NCBI GenBank assembly: GCA_945878995.1
Contig: CAMCUN010000015.1
Location: 1 to 60,792 of the forward strand
DNA from: Polaromonas sp. YR568
Lineage (GTDB): Bacteria > Pseudomonadota > Gammaproteobacteria > Burkholderiales > Burkholderiaceae_C
DNA length: 60,792 nucleotides
Direction of reading: 5' to 3'
The translations under genes were made by a program, and so were the position numbers. The notes beneath the pieces were generated by a model. The model saw only the letters and a program-made list of their open reading frames with translations, did not search any database and was not told the origin of the DNA. Positions 43,405 through 51,342 of this stretch are shown here, piece after piece. Numbering within the stretch: the stretch's first letter is position 1; the number at the start of each line of letters is the position of its first letter.

Positions 43405-43998
43405 ATGCCCGACACACAAGCCCCCCCCACCGTCCTTGCCAAATCCGACCAAAACCTGGTGTGGCTCGATTGCGAAATGACCGGCCTGGACCCCGACAAA
43501 GAGCGCCTGATTGAAATTGCCATCGTCATCACCGGCCCGCATCTCACGCCGCGCATTGAAGGCCCGGTGCTGGTCATCCACCAGAGCGATGCCCTCTTGG
43601 GCGCCATGGACGCCTGGAACAAAGGCACACACGGCCGCAGCGGCCTGATTGACAAGGTCAAGGCCAGCACAGTCAGCGATGCCGAAGCCGAAAAGCTCAT
43701 TCTTGAGTTCATCACCCGCTACGTGCCCAAAGGCGCCTCGCCCCTGTGCGGCAACACCATCAGCCAGGACAGGCGTTTTTTAGTCAAGTACATGCCCAAG
43801 CTGGAGGCGTATTTGCACTACCGCAACCTGGACGTGAGCACGCTCAAAGAGCTGGCCAAACGCTGGCGGCCCGATGTGTACAGCGGCTTTCGCAAAGCCC
43901 AAAAACACACGGCGCTGGCCGATGTGCACGAGTCGATTGACGAGCTGATCCACTACCGCACGCATTTTTTGCGTGACAAGCCAGCCGCTCCCCTGTAG
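43405..43998 (+). CDS. orn: Oligoribonuclease
   Basis: 197 residues from the ATG at 43405. The DEDDh exonuclease motifs are Asp22 and Glu24 ([11 protein letters not shown]), a central Asp ([11 protein letters not shown]) and [14 protein letters not shown]. Orn degrades 2-5 nt RNAs, including pGpG from c-di-GMP turnover, and is usually essential in proteobacteria. The TAG stop (43996-43998) lies inside a REP-like repeat that begins at 43994, so the final codons appear to have been reshaped by the repeat (DKPAAPL end). Confidence 0.97.
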   Translation: MPDTQAPPTVLAKSDQNLVWLDCEMTGLDPDKERLIEIAIVITGPHLTPRIEGPVLVIHQSDALLGAMDAWNKGTHGRSGLIDKVKASTVSDAEAEKLILEFITRYVPKGASPLCGNTISQDRRFLVKYMPKLEAYLHYRNLDVSTLKELAKRWRPDVYSGFRKAQKHTALADVHESIDELIHYRTHFLRDKPAAPL

Positions 43999-44017
43999 GA
44001 GCCGGCCTGCCGGCGAA
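43994..44017 (+). repeat. REP-like element, copy overlapping the orn stop
   Basis: TGTAGGAGCCGGCCTGCC followed by GGCGAA is identical to the 7994 and 8097 cores except for the last base. Its TGTAG provides the TAG stop codon of orn. A single copy, not part of a doublet. Confidence 0.8.
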
Positions 44018-44073
44018 TCGTCGCGTGAGGTGCTTTTCCAGCGCTCACCACCTGCATCTTGTCTGATGCAGCC

Positions 44074-44478
44074 TCACTCGTCCGCTGACGCACTCCAGCG
44101 TCGGTCCCAGGCTTTGCTCAAATCGCGGCGGTCGCGTTTGGTGGGGCGGCCGTGGGCCATGCTGTCGGCGGGCTCGGGGTGCAGGCGCTGCATTTCTTGC
44201 AACTGGGCCCGCAACGCCAGGCTCTCATGCGTTTCTTCGTAGAGCTGCTGGGCCACCGGAGCCGAGCCGCGCTGCATGGACAAGCCCCGCACTACAACCG
44301 TGCGCGGCATGCGAGCCTGTTGCAACTTGACCCTGTCTCCCGCCTTCACGTCATGGGCGGGTTTGACGTTCTGGCCATTGATCTGCACCCGGCCTTTGTC
44401 CAGTTCCTCAGTGGCCAGCGACCGAGTTTTGAAAAATCGGGCGGCCCAAAGCCACTTGTCTATGCGCATTTTGTCCAT
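44074..44478 (-). CDS. hslR: S4-domain RNA-binding protein, Hsp15-like
   Basis: 134 residues. The S4 domain is at the N-terminus (MRIDKWLWAARFFKTRSLAT then EELDKGRVQINGQNVKPAHD). The basic C-terminus (GRPTKRDRRDLSKAWDRRW) is as in Hsp15, which binds stalled 50S subunits carrying nascent chains and recycles them. It is a separate gene between the orn repeat and hemH on the minus strand, with 58 bp to hemH. Confidence 0.92.
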   Translation of the reverse strand: MDKMRIDKWLWAARFFKTRSLATEELDKGRVQINGQNVKPAHDVKAGDRVKLQQARMPRTVVVRGLSMQRGSAPVAQQLYEETHESLALRAQLQEMQRLHPEPADSMAHGRPTKRDRRDLSKAWDRRWSASADE

Positions 44479-44536
44479 GACGCTGATTATTCGGAGGACT
44501 TCAAGGGGGCGTGCAAGTGAACAGAAACAGCCACGG

Positions 44537-45640
44537 TCAGCGCTCGGCCCCCATGTCCCGCGCGGCTTGGCGGCTGTGTGTCAAGGCGGCGGCGTCTGGC
44601 GCGGCCCGCGTGTCCCAGCCGGCCATGTGCTGCTCACACACATCGGCCAGCGCATCCACCCAAGCCGGTTGGTCGTTCAGGCAGGGGATGTAGTGGAACT
44701 GCTCGCCACCGGCGTGCATGAAAGCTTCCCGGGCTTCGTCGCTGATTTCTTCCAGCGTCTCCAGGCAGTCAGAGGTAAAACCCGGGCACATCACGTCCAC
44801 CCGCTTGGTGCCCGCCTGGGCCATGGCTATAAGCGTGGGCTCGGTGTAGGGTTCTAGCCACTTGGCCTTGCCAAAGCGCGACTGAAAGGTGACGGTGTAT
44901 TGGTCTTTGGTCAGCTCCAAGGCCTGGGCCACCAAACGGCCTGTTTTATGGCACTCGCAGTGGTAGGGGTCGCCCAAGGCCAGAGTGCGCGCAGGCACGC
45001 CGTGAAAGCTCATCACCAACTGGTCGGGCCGGCCGTGGGTTTGCCAATGCGCGCGAACGCTACCCGCCAACGCAGCAATGTAGCCCGCTTGGTCGTGGTA
45101 ATGGTTGACAAAACGGAACTCTGGCAGGCGCCTGGCCTTTTGTGCCCAGGCGTAGACCGCATCGAACACGCTGGCCGTGGTGGTGCCGCTGTAATGGGGG
45201 TAAGCGGGCACCACCAACACACGTTCCACGCCTTGGGCCTTGAGCTCTTCAATTTGCGAGGCCACCGAGGGATTGCCGTAGCGCATGGCGTAACGCACCT
45301 GCACATGGTGACCGCGCTGCTGGAGCACCTGGCCCAGCAGTGTGGCTTGGGCCTGGGTCCAAACCTTCAAGGGCGAGCCTTGCGCGGTCCAGATGCTGGC
45401 GTACTTGGCGGCCGATTTTTTGGGCCGCACCCGCAAAATGATGCCGTGCAGGATCAGCATCCAAATGGGCTTGGGAATTTCCACCACGCGGTGGTCGCTT
45501 AAAAATTCGGCCAGGTAGCGCCTCAGGGCAGGAGCCGTGGGCGCGTCTGGGGTACCTAAATTGCAGTACAACACCGCAGTGCGTGCGCCATGGGCGGGCG
45601 CAGTTCCGTGGGTGTAAGTGGGTTCGGTCGAAAACGGCAT
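44537..45640 (-). CDS. hemH: Ferrochelatase
   Basis: 367 residues. Family blocks are AVLYCNLGTPDAPTAPALRR, YPHYSGTTTASVFD, MSFHGVPARTLALGDPYHCE (with the catalytic His), the second conserved site EPTLIAMAQAGTKRV, and VMCPGFTSDCLETLEEI (with Glu and Cys). It inserts Fe(II) into protoporphyrin IX as the last haem step, at the membrane surface. Haem is needed by the P450 in this window. Divergent from the HAD hydrolase gene with a 21-bp gap between starts. Confidence 0.96.
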   Translation of the reverse strand: MPFSTEPTYTHGTAPAHGARTAVLYCNLGTPDAPTAPALRRYLAEFLSDHRVVEIPKPIWMLILHGIILRVRPKKSAAKYASIWTAQGSPLKVWTQAQATLLGQVLQQRGHHVQVRYAMRYGNPSVASQIEELKAQGVERVLVVPAYPHYSGTTTASVFDAVYAWAQKARRLPEFRFVNHYHDQAGYIAALAGSVRAHWQTHGRPDQLVMSFHGVPARTLALGDPYHCECHKTGRLVAQALELTKDQYTVTFQSRFGKAKWLEPYTEPTLIAMAQAGTKRVDVMCPGFTSDCLETLEEISDEAREAFMHAGGEQFHYIPCLNDQPAWVDALADVCEQHMAGWDTRAAPDAAALTHSRQAARDMGAER

Positions 45641-45661
45641 GGTGCGTTATTCTCCCGCACC

Positions 45662-46363
45662 ATGCTTGACCGAACCAAAGTCCGGGCCATTTCTTTGGAC
45701 TTGGACGACACCCTCTGGCCCATTTGGCCCACCATTGCCCGTGCTGAAACCGCCTTGCAAGGCTGGCTGAGCGCCCGCGCGCCCGCCACTGCGGCCCTGA
45801 TGACCGACCCTGCGGTGCGCCACGCGCTGCGCGAGCAAGCGCAGCTCTTGCACCCGGCCATCGGCCACCAGCTCAGCGCCCTGCGCACTGAAATGATCCG
45901 CCTGGCCCTGGCCCGCTGCGCCGAAGACCTGGCCCTGGCCGAGCCGGCCTACGAGGTGTTTTTTGAGGCCCGCCTGCAGGTGGACTTGTTCGACGACGCC
46001 TTGCCCGCCCTCACGGCCTTGGCCGCCCGCTACCCGCTGGTGGCCTTGTCCAACGGCAATGCCGACGTGAACCGCATGGGGCTGGGCCATTTTTTCAGCG
46101 CCAGCCTGAGCGCCGAGCGCCTGGGTTTTGGCAAGCCCGATGCGCGCATTTTTGAGGCGGCCGCATTGGCCGTGGGCGTGCAGGCCCACGAGGTGCTGCA
46201 CATCGGCGATGACGCCGCGCTCGACGTGCTGGGCGCGCTGGCCTCTGGCATGCAGACCGTGTGGGTCAACCGCGAAGACCACCTCTGGACCCACGATGCC
46301 AGGCCTCACGAGACAGTGACCCGCCTGGACGAATTGCCCCCTTTGTTGTTTGACCTTGGCTGA
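45662..46363 (+). CDS. HAD-superfamily hydrolase
   Basis: 233 residues from the ATG at 45662. Motif I is ISLDLDDTLWPIWP (nucleophile Asp13 and Asp15), motif II is VALSNGNADV, and motifs III-IV are GFGKPDARIFEAA and LHIGDDAALDVLGA. A helical cap sits between motifs I and II (about residues 20-105). The YjjG/haloacid-dehalogenase-like branch is likely; phosphatase activity on a nucleotide or sugar phosphate is expected. Its start lies just 21 bp from hemH on the other strand, so the promoters must overlap the coding ends. Confidence 0.9.
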   Translation: MLDRTKVRAISLDLDDTLWPIWPTIARAETALQGWLSARAPATAALMTDPAVRHALREQAQLLHPAIGHQLSALRTEMIRLALARCAEDLALAEPAYEVFFEARLQVDLFDDALPALTALAARYPLVALSNGNADVNRMGLGHFFSASLSAERLGFGKPDARIFEAAALAVGVQAHEVLHIGDDAALDVLGALASGMQTVWVNREDHLWTHDARPHETVTRLDELPPLLFDLG

Positions 46364-46383
46364 ACCCCCTGAAGGAGACTTGA

Positions 46384-47019
46384 ATGAGCTTGAAGATTTA
46401 CGGCATAGCTGCCTCCCGCGCTGGGCGGCCCCTGTGGGTGGCCCATGAACTGGGCCTGAGTTACGAGCACATTCCCACGCCCTATGCGGGCGGTGCCACG
46501 CGCACGCCGGACTTTCTCAAGCTCAACCCCAACGGTCACATTCCGGTGGTGGACGACCACGGCGTCATCGTCTGGGAGTCCATGGCCTGCGCGCTTTACC
46601 TGGCGCAGCGCTACCCGCTCGCCGGCGGCGGCAGCTTGGCAGGCAACACCCCGGCGGAGCAGGCCGATGTGTTGCGCTGGACCTTTTGGGCCGTGACCGA
46701 ATGCGAAAAAGACGCGCTCGCGGTGCTCATGCACACGGCCGTGATGCCCGAAGACAGGCGCAAGCCCGAACTCGCCCAAGAAGCCGGCGCCCGCCTGCAG
46801 GTGCCGCTGGCGGTGCTGGAGCAGCATTTGTCTGATGGCCGTCCCCACTTGGCGGGCGAGCGCTTCACGGTGGCCGATGTGTGCGTGGCCAGCGTGCTAG
46901 GCTGGCTCCAGCCCGTGCCCGCCTTGCTGGCCGACAAGCCTCTGGTGGCCGCATGGCTAAAGCGCTGCTTGTCGCGCGAGGCACACAAGCAGGCGAGGGC
47001 GCTGGGCCGCAAGGCTTGA
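46384..47019 (+). CDS. Glutathione S-transferase family protein
   Basis: 211 residues. The thioredoxin-like N-domain is ASRAGRPLWVAHELGLSYEH, and PNGHIPVVDDHGVIVWESMA contains the cis-Pro and the glutathione-binding E-S pair. The helical C-domain contains HLAGERFTVADVCVASVL, with the N-capping Asp. Ser or Arg near residue 11-13 is the probable contact with the thiol. Follows the HAD gene by 20 bp with GAAGGAGAC RBS, so probably co-transcribed. Substrate unknown. Confidence 0.92.
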   Translation: MSLKIYGIAASRAGRPLWVAHELGLSYEHIPTPYAGGATRTPDFLKLNPNGHIPVVDDHGVIVWESMACALYLAQRYPLAGGGSLAGNTPAEQADVLRWTFWAVTECEKDALAVLMHTAVMPEDRRKPELAQEAGARLQVPLAVLEQHLSDGRPHLAGERFTVADVCVASVLGWLQPVPALLADKPLVAAWLKRCLSREAHKQARALGRKA

Positions 47020-47047
47020 GGTCTTGTCTTTCAAGTGACCCCGATTT

Positions 47048-47372
47048 ACTCCCTCCCCCTCTGGGGGAGGGCTGGGGTGGGGGCACCGCGTGGCACTGCC
47101 GTTGCCTCACACGCGCCCCTCTCCCCAGCCCTCTCCCCAAGGGGGCGAGGGAGCCAAGCCGGGCCCCAGGATTCACTCCCTCCCCCTCAAGGGGAGGGTC
47201 GGGGTGGGGGCACCGCGTGGCATCACCGTTTCCTCACACGTGCCCCTCTCCCCAGCCCTCTCCCCAAGGGGGCGAGGGAGCCAAGCCGGGCCCCTGAATT
47301 CACTCCCTCCCCCTCTGGGGGAGGGCCGGGGTGGGGTCACCGCGTGGCATCACCGTTTCCTCATGCGCACGC
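47048..47372. repeat. 127-bp tandem repeat, about 2.5 copies
   Basis: Units start at 47048, 47175 and 47302 (ACTCCCTCCCCCT), exactly 127 bp apart and nearly identical; the third is cut short near 47372. Each unit holds GGGGGAGGGCTGGGGTGGGG and an inverted CCCCTCTCCCCAGCCCTCTC stretch, so it can fold into a long hairpin. The array can be read through in all plus-strand frames as low-complexity Pro/Gly peptides, which is an artefact of the repeat. It fills the gap between the GST gene and hpnE. Confidence 0.88.
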
Positions 47373-47449
47373 ATTTCAGCGTCTGTTTTCAGTGTGAGTT
47401 GGCCTGTCAACGCTGCTTCGGTTGAACTTTTACCCGTTGCCAGCCATCG

Positions 47450-47473
47450 ATCGCCGGCAGGCCAGTTCCTACA
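47450..47473 (-). repeat. REP-like element, copy overlapping the hpnE stop
   Basis: On the minus strand it reads TGTAGGAACTGGCCTGCC followed by GGCGAT. The TGTAG again supplies a stop codon, here the TAG of hpnE (47469-47471). Same family as the copies at 235, 7891-8120 and 43994, with a changed left arm. Confidence 0.75.
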
Positions 47474-48773
47474 AAGGCAAGCCCCGGGCCGCCGCCAACC
47501 CCGAGCGCACTGCCCCTTCCAGCGTGGCCGGGTAGGGTCCTGCCACGTAATCCCCACACACCAGCAGCCGATCCTCGCCTGCCAGCGGCTGCATACCCGG
47601 CCTGAGCAAGCCGGGAGTGCAGGCAAAGGTGGCGCGCTTTTCCACCACGGTGCTGATCACCTCCAGCCCCGTCAAACCCAGCTGCGTCTGCGCCTGGGCC
47701 AGCACCGCGTGGGCCAAAGCCGCCCGCTCGCCGGTGCTGGCGCTCACCACAAAGGCCAGCAAGCCAGCCGGGCCGCCCAGTTGACCCCGGTCGAACACAA
47801 ATTGGGCCGGGTTGGCGCTGTCTGCGTGCAGCGCCAGCATGGCCAGTGGCAGGCGGGCCTGGGGCGCCCAGGCGTAGACCGTGACAATGGCCTCGTGCTG
47901 CAGGGCCACGGCTGCTTGCACCCAGGCAGAGCTGCCCGCCAGCGGCTGCAGCAACCGAGCCGCCTCGGTGGCCGGGCAGGCCAGCAGCACGGCGTCTGCA
48001 TGCAGCGTTTGGCCTTGAGTGAGCAGCGTCCAGCCGGCCGCCGAGCGTGACAAGCCTTGCACACGCGCGCCCAGTTGACATTCTTGCCCCTGCGCTTGCA
48101 GCCAAGCCACGGCCGCGTCGGGCAGCAGGGCCGACAAATCAGTCAGCGGCAGCAACAGGTCGGCGCCGCCAGCCTTGCCAAACAGCGCGTCTTTCATCAC
48201 CCGCAAAAAAACTTGGCCGCTGGCGCGCTCGGCCGGGGTGTTCAGGGCCGACACGCACAGCGGCTCTATGAGGCTGTCAAACACGGTGGCGCTCAAGCCC
48301 TGGCACAGGCGGGCCACGCTCCAGTCGGCGGGGCAGTCAAAGCCTGCGCGTTGCCAGCCCATGGCGCACTGCAAAAGCGAGAGCTTGTCCCGCCAGCGCC
48401 AGCCTTTGGCCGCCAGCACACCGGCCAGCACAGCCAGGCGGGGCGGCCAGCCCGCTGGCATGGCCAGGCCCGCGCCATCGGGCGTGCGCAGGGCCAGCGG
48501 CAGCCGCCGCAGGTGCTGCTCAGGCGCTACGCCCAGCTCGCGCATGAGTAGCAGGCAATCGCGGTAAGCGCCTATGAGAATGTGTTGGCCGTTGTCCAGC
48601 ACCCAGGCGGTGCCAGCGTCTAGGCTTTGGCCCGCGTGCGCGATGTTGAACCTTCTGGCCCGGCCGCCGACTTGGCGGGCGGCTTCCAGCAGCACCACCT
48701 GGTGGCCCTGTCGCCTGGCCTCTACGGCGGCAGCGCAGCCGGCCCAGCCCGCGCCCACCACAGCTACGCGCAT
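47469..48773 (-). CDS. hpnE: Hydroxysqualene dehydroxylase (squalene-associated FAD-dependent desaturase)
   Basis: 434 residues. The N-terminal FAD motif is VAVVGAGWAGCAAAVEARRQ with VVLLEAARQVGGRARR. The C-terminal FAD block is LLVCGDYVAGPYPATLEGAV followed by RSGLAAARGL. It reduces hydroxysqualene to squalene in the HpnCDE route for hopanoid or sterol-like lipids. It lies 10 bp after hpnD, so both are one operon. The final residues GLPL and the TAG are contributed in part by a REP element. hpnC is not adjacent. Confidence 0.92.
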   Translation of the reverse strand: MRVAVVGAGWAGCAAAVEARRQGHQVVLLEAARQVGGRARRFNIAHAGQSLDAGTAWVLDNGQHILIGAYRDCLLLMRELGVAPEQHLRRLPLALRTPDGAGLAMPAGWPPRLAVLAGVLAAKGWRWRDKLSLLQCAMGWQRAGFDCPADWSVARLCQGLSATVFDSLIEPLCVSALNTPAERASGQVFLRVMKDALFGKAGGADLLLPLTDLSALLPDAAVAWLQAQGQECQLGARVQGLSRSAAGWTLLTQGQTLHADAVLLACPATEAARLLQPLAGSSAWVQAAVALQHEAIVTVYAWAPQARLPLAMLALHADSANPAQFVFDRGQLGGPAGLLAFVVSASTGERAALAHAVLAQAQTQLGLTGLEVISTVVEKRATFACTPGLLRPGMQPLAGEDRLLVCGDYVAGPYPATLEGAVRSGLAAARGLPL

Positions 48774-48783
48774 GGCAGCGCGT

Positions 48784-49677
48784 TCACCCCACGCGGCCCA
48801 AGGCCTGCGTTTTCCAGGCCAGCCAGAACTTGCGCAGCGGCGTGAGGCTCACGCGCTGGTGCAGCACCTGGTAGCCGTCGGCCTGGATTTCGCGCAGCAA
48901 GGTGCGGTAGATGCTGGCCATCATCAGGCCGGGCTTTTGCGCGCGCCTGTCTTCGGTGGGCAGCAGGGCCAGGGCTTCGTCGTAGAGCGCCAAAGCGCGC
49001 TCGGTTTGGAATTGCATGAGCGCCGTAAAGCGCTCTGAATACTGGCGCTTGATCAGCTCGTGCGCCTTCACGTCAAACTGCTGCAGCTCAGAAATCGGCA
49101 GGTAAATGCGGCCGCGCAGCGCGTCTTCGCCCACGTCGCGGATGATGTTGGTCAGCTGAAAGGCCAGCCCCATTTTGTGCGCGTAGGCGGTGGTGGCCTC
49201 TTGGGTTTGCCCAAAAATGCGCGCCGCCACCTCGCCCACAATGCCCGCCACCAAGTGGCAGTAGCGGCTGAGGTCGGGCAGGTCCAGGTAGCGGCTTTGC
49301 GTGAGGTCCATCTGGCAGCCCTCAATGACGGCCTCCAGGTGCGCCGCCGTGATGCCGTAAACAGGCGCCAAAGGCATGAGCGCCTGCATCACCGGGTGGC
49401 TGGGCTGGCCCGCAAAAGCGCTGTGCACCTCGCGTCGCCACCAAGCCAGCTTGGTTTGGGCCACCTGCGCGTCGCTGATCTCGTCGACCACGTCATCGAC
49501 CTCACGGCAAAACGCATAAAAAGCCGTGATGGCCGCGCGCCGCTCGCGAGGCAGGAATAAAAAGGCGTAATAAAAGCTGCTGCCCGAGGCGGCGGCTTTT
49601 TGCTGGACGTATTGCTCAGGCGTCATGGCGCGCATTGTCGCTGCAAGCTCAAGCGGTTTGTGGGCGGTGGTTTTCAT
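48784..49677 (-). CDS. hpnD: Presqualene diphosphate synthase
   Basis: 297 residues of the trans-isoprenyl (squalene/phytoene synthase) family. The first Asp-rich motif is FYAFCREVDDVVDEI. Other motifs are YCHLVAGIVGEVAARIFG and the second Asp-rich stretch AFQLTNIIRDVGEDALRGR followed by IYLP. It condenses two farnesyl diphosphates to presqualene diphosphate. HpnC, which turns this into hydroxysqualene, should be encoded elsewhere. An in-frame ATG 14 codons downstream is also possible as start. Confidence 0.93.
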   Translation of the reverse strand: MKTTAHKPLELAATMRAMTPEQYVQQKAAASGSSFYYAFLFLPRERRAAITAFYAFCREVDDVVDEISDAQVAQTKLAWWRREVHSAFAGQPSHPVMQALMPLAPVYGITAAHLEAVIEGCQMDLTQSRYLDLPDLSRYCHLVAGIVGEVAARIFGQTQEATTAYAHKMGLAFQLTNIIRDVGEDALRGRIYLPISELQQFDVKAHELIKRQYSERFTALMQFQTERALALYDEALALLPTEDRRAQKPGLMMASIYRTLLREIQADGYQVLHQRVSLTPLRKFWLAWKTQALGRVG

Positions 49678-49949
49678 GTGCTTTTTTGGCAGGCGCTATG
49701 CGTGCCGCCGTGGGCGGGCGGGTGTCCTTCACCCACCCTGGCTGCTCTGCGTTTGTGTTGCTCGATGGTCGGCCCTGCAGCATTTGCATTTCAAGTCCCA
49801 GCCGTGGACTATTCACTGAAAAATAAAATGGGGTGCCCTCTCAGTCCCACCGCGAAAAGGTGTCCAACAAACGGGCCGGCTGAGCCGGCTTGCGGCCCTT
49901 ATCACGCAAGGCGTCATGGCTCCGGGATTTCAGACAATTACTTCACTTG
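49678..49949. other. Non-coding gap between hpnD and the next toxin-antitoxin region
   Basis: No reading frame here has family features and no clear hairpin terminator was found. A weak GC dyad (GGGCCGGC and GCCGGCTTGCGGCCC, 49872-49899) is the only structure. hpnD runs away to the left, so its promoter probably lies in this stretch; no convincing hexamers were seen. Confidence 0.5.
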
Positions 49950-49980
49950 TTGCACTTAATGCACTTGTACGCGCTATAGT
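49950..49980 (+). promoter_or_regulatory. Candidate promoter of the HTH antitoxin gene
   Basis: TTGCAC (49950-49955) and TATAGT (49975-49980) lie 38 bp upstream of the start, but their spacing is 19 bp. TGCACTT occurs twice (49951 and 49960), which could be a half-site repeat for autoregulation by the antitoxin. Confidence 0.4.
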
Positions 49981-50018
49981 CAGGGTCAGAACACCCAGGC
50001 CACTGCAAGGACCAACCC

Positions 50019-50489
50019 ATGACCACGACACTGGACCAAGACCGCTTGGTCCCGCCCCCACTGACTGAGGAAGAAAAGGAAATGGTTCGTGCGGCAGAGC
50101 GGCTGATCATGACCAGTCTGCACCACTCGCTCGCCGCCACCATCACCATTCAAAGTAATGACGGATCCTGCCCCAGCGTTCCAGTTCCGCCCCAAATCCT
50201 GAAGGTGCTGGGACAGGCCCTGGGCAAGATGGTGCGCCGTGAACCCATCGTCCTGATGCACGAAAAGCAGGAGTTCACCACCGTCGAAGCGGCCAACTAC
50301 CTCAATGTCTCCAGGCCCTTCGTGATCAAGGAAATCGAAAGCGGCAACCTGCCCCATCGAATGGTCGGAACACATAGACGCATTCTTTTTGAGGACCTGG
50401 CCATGTATGCGGCCAGGATGCAGGCCAAGCGAAACGAGGCGCTGGACAAAATGGCGGCGAACGCACGGGAACTGGGCCTGGATGACTGA
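50019..50489 (+). CDS. Helix-turn-helix (excisionase-type) antitoxin of a PIN toxin pair
   Basis: 156 residues. The centre has EFTTVEAANYLNVSRPFVIK then GNLPHRMVGTHRRILFEDLA, an excisionase/MerR-like HTH. The N-terminal 80 residues are helical. Such proteins occur as antitoxins directly upstream of PIN-domain toxins. Three bases after its stop begins a toxin start that is cut off after about 15 codons (50493), so the pair is broken. The antitoxin frame itself is intact and may still act as a regulator. Confidence 0.82.
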   Translation: MTTTLDQDRLVPPPLTEEEKEMVRAAERLIMTSLHHSLAATITIQSNDGSCPSVPVPPQILKVLGQALGKMVRREPIVLMHEKQEFTTVEAANYLNVSRPFVIKEIESGNLPHRMVGTHRRILFEDLAMYAARMQAKRNEALDKMAANARELGLDD

Positions 50490-50492
50490 GCC

Positions 50493-50583
50493 ATGGCGGG
50501 GCATGTGCGCTACACGGTTTTGCTGGATGCCAACGCTGGTGGCCTGGACGCGGTAGGCATGTCTGCTTGCCTGGGCATGCTGG
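50493..50583 (+). pseudogene. Truncated PIN-domain toxin start, joined to antitoxin-like tail
   Basis: The frame starts MAGHVRYTVLLDAN, the conserved N-terminus of PIN toxins that pair with this antitoxin type. It then continues AGGLDAVGMSACLGML, which resembles the C-terminal tail DVGGLDEEGLKARLAGL of the Phd protein encoded at 50651-50935. The junction lies in a short shared sequence (GATGCC, then GGTGGCCTGGAC). The rest of the PIN domain is missing, so the toxin is dead. Confidence 0.7.
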
Positions 50584-50621
50584 ATTCAACGCAAATCATT
50601 CCTTTTTTCTGTACTGTTGAC

Positions 50622-50645
50622 ACCGTTATCGGTACCTTAAAAGGT
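50622..50645. promoter_or_regulatory. Two adjacent palindromes upstream of the Phd antitoxin
   Basis: ACCGTTATCGGT (50622-50633) and ACCTTAAAAGGT (50634-50645) are abutting inverted repeats just before the ATG at 50651 and directly after a TTGACA hexamer at 50617. Phd/YefM antitoxins bind paired palindromes at their own promoter, so this is the likely autoregulatory operator. Confidence 0.6.
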
Positions 50646-50650
50646 GTTTT

Positions 50651-50935
50651 ATGAACGTCATCACTGTGGCTCAAATCAAGCGCCGCGGTTTCGCGGCGCT
50701 GGACGCAGCGCTGGCCCACGGGCCGGTGCATTTGATGAAGCGCAACCGCCCCATCGCGGTGCTCTTGAGCACGGCTGACTATGAGGACTTGTTGCTCAAG
50801 GCCAAGCGCAACCAAGCACCTGCGTCCCATGGTTTGAGCCAACTTCTTGCGCAGGATGCCGACGTCGGTGGCCTGGACGAGGAGGGTCTGAAGGCTCGCT
50901 TGGCTGGACTGAACGGCGACTGGGGTGATCGGTGA
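50651..50935 (+). CDS. Phd/YefM-family antitoxin
   Basis: 94 residues. The N-terminal half (MNVITVAQIKRRGFAALDAA then PVHLMKRNRPIAVLLSTADY) is the Phd DNA-binding fold. The C-terminal tail from about residue 55 is the toxin-binding part. It overlaps the following PIN toxin frame by 4 bp (GTGA). That toxin has two in-frame stops, so the antitoxin has no working partner here. Its operator-like palindromes are intact. Confidence 0.88.
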   Translation: MNVITVAQIKRRGFAALDAALAHGPVHLMKRNRPIAVLLSTADYEDLLLKAKRNQAPASHGLSQLLAQDADVGGLDEEGLKARLAGLNGDWGDR

Positions 50936-51342
50936 GGCTGTTCTTGGACGCCTGTGCGCTGATTGACCGGTTTGAAGGAGCCGTGAAATTCCGCACTGCC
51001 GCCATGGAACTGATGGCGCAACGGAGCGCCTAGCAGACCAACGTTGAACTGGCGGTGTCGCGTATGTCCGTGCTGGAGTGACGCGTCAAGCCTTTGCGGG
51101 AAGGCAATGTGGCGCTGTTGAAGCGATATGACGATTTTTTTGCAAGTGTGCGCATCGTGGAACTCAGTGCCGCAGTGGTGGACGCCGCCACGCTCTTGCG
51201 TGCACGTGATGGCCTCAAAACCCCCGACGCTTTGCAAGCGGCCAGTGCGTTGGTGGCTTCAGAGCGCCCTGTGTTTGTCACCGCTGATGCGGGCTTTGCC
51301 AAGGTGTCCGGGTTGGATGTGCGGCTGATCACAGTGCGGTGA
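50932..51342 (+). pseudogene. PIN-domain toxin (VapC-like) with two in-frame stop codons
   Basis: A single reading frame from GTG at 50932 to TGA at 51342 reads as a PIN protein: VRLFLDACALIDRFEG at the start, ASVRIVELSAAVVDAATLLR in the middle and LKTPDALQAASALVASE with FVTADAGFA at the end. It is interrupted by TAG at 51031-51033 and TGA at 51079-51081, with no frameshift. Acidic PIN residues before and after the stops are preserved. It overlaps the Phd antitoxin by 4 bp, the normal operon form. Two stops without other damage suggest recent inactivation. Confidence 0.85.

Noticed and set aside
46881-47425. Pro/Gly-rich reading frames running through the 127-bp repeat
   Set aside because: They exist in all plus-strand frames because the repeat length and composition lack stops; no start signal or homologous domain is present.
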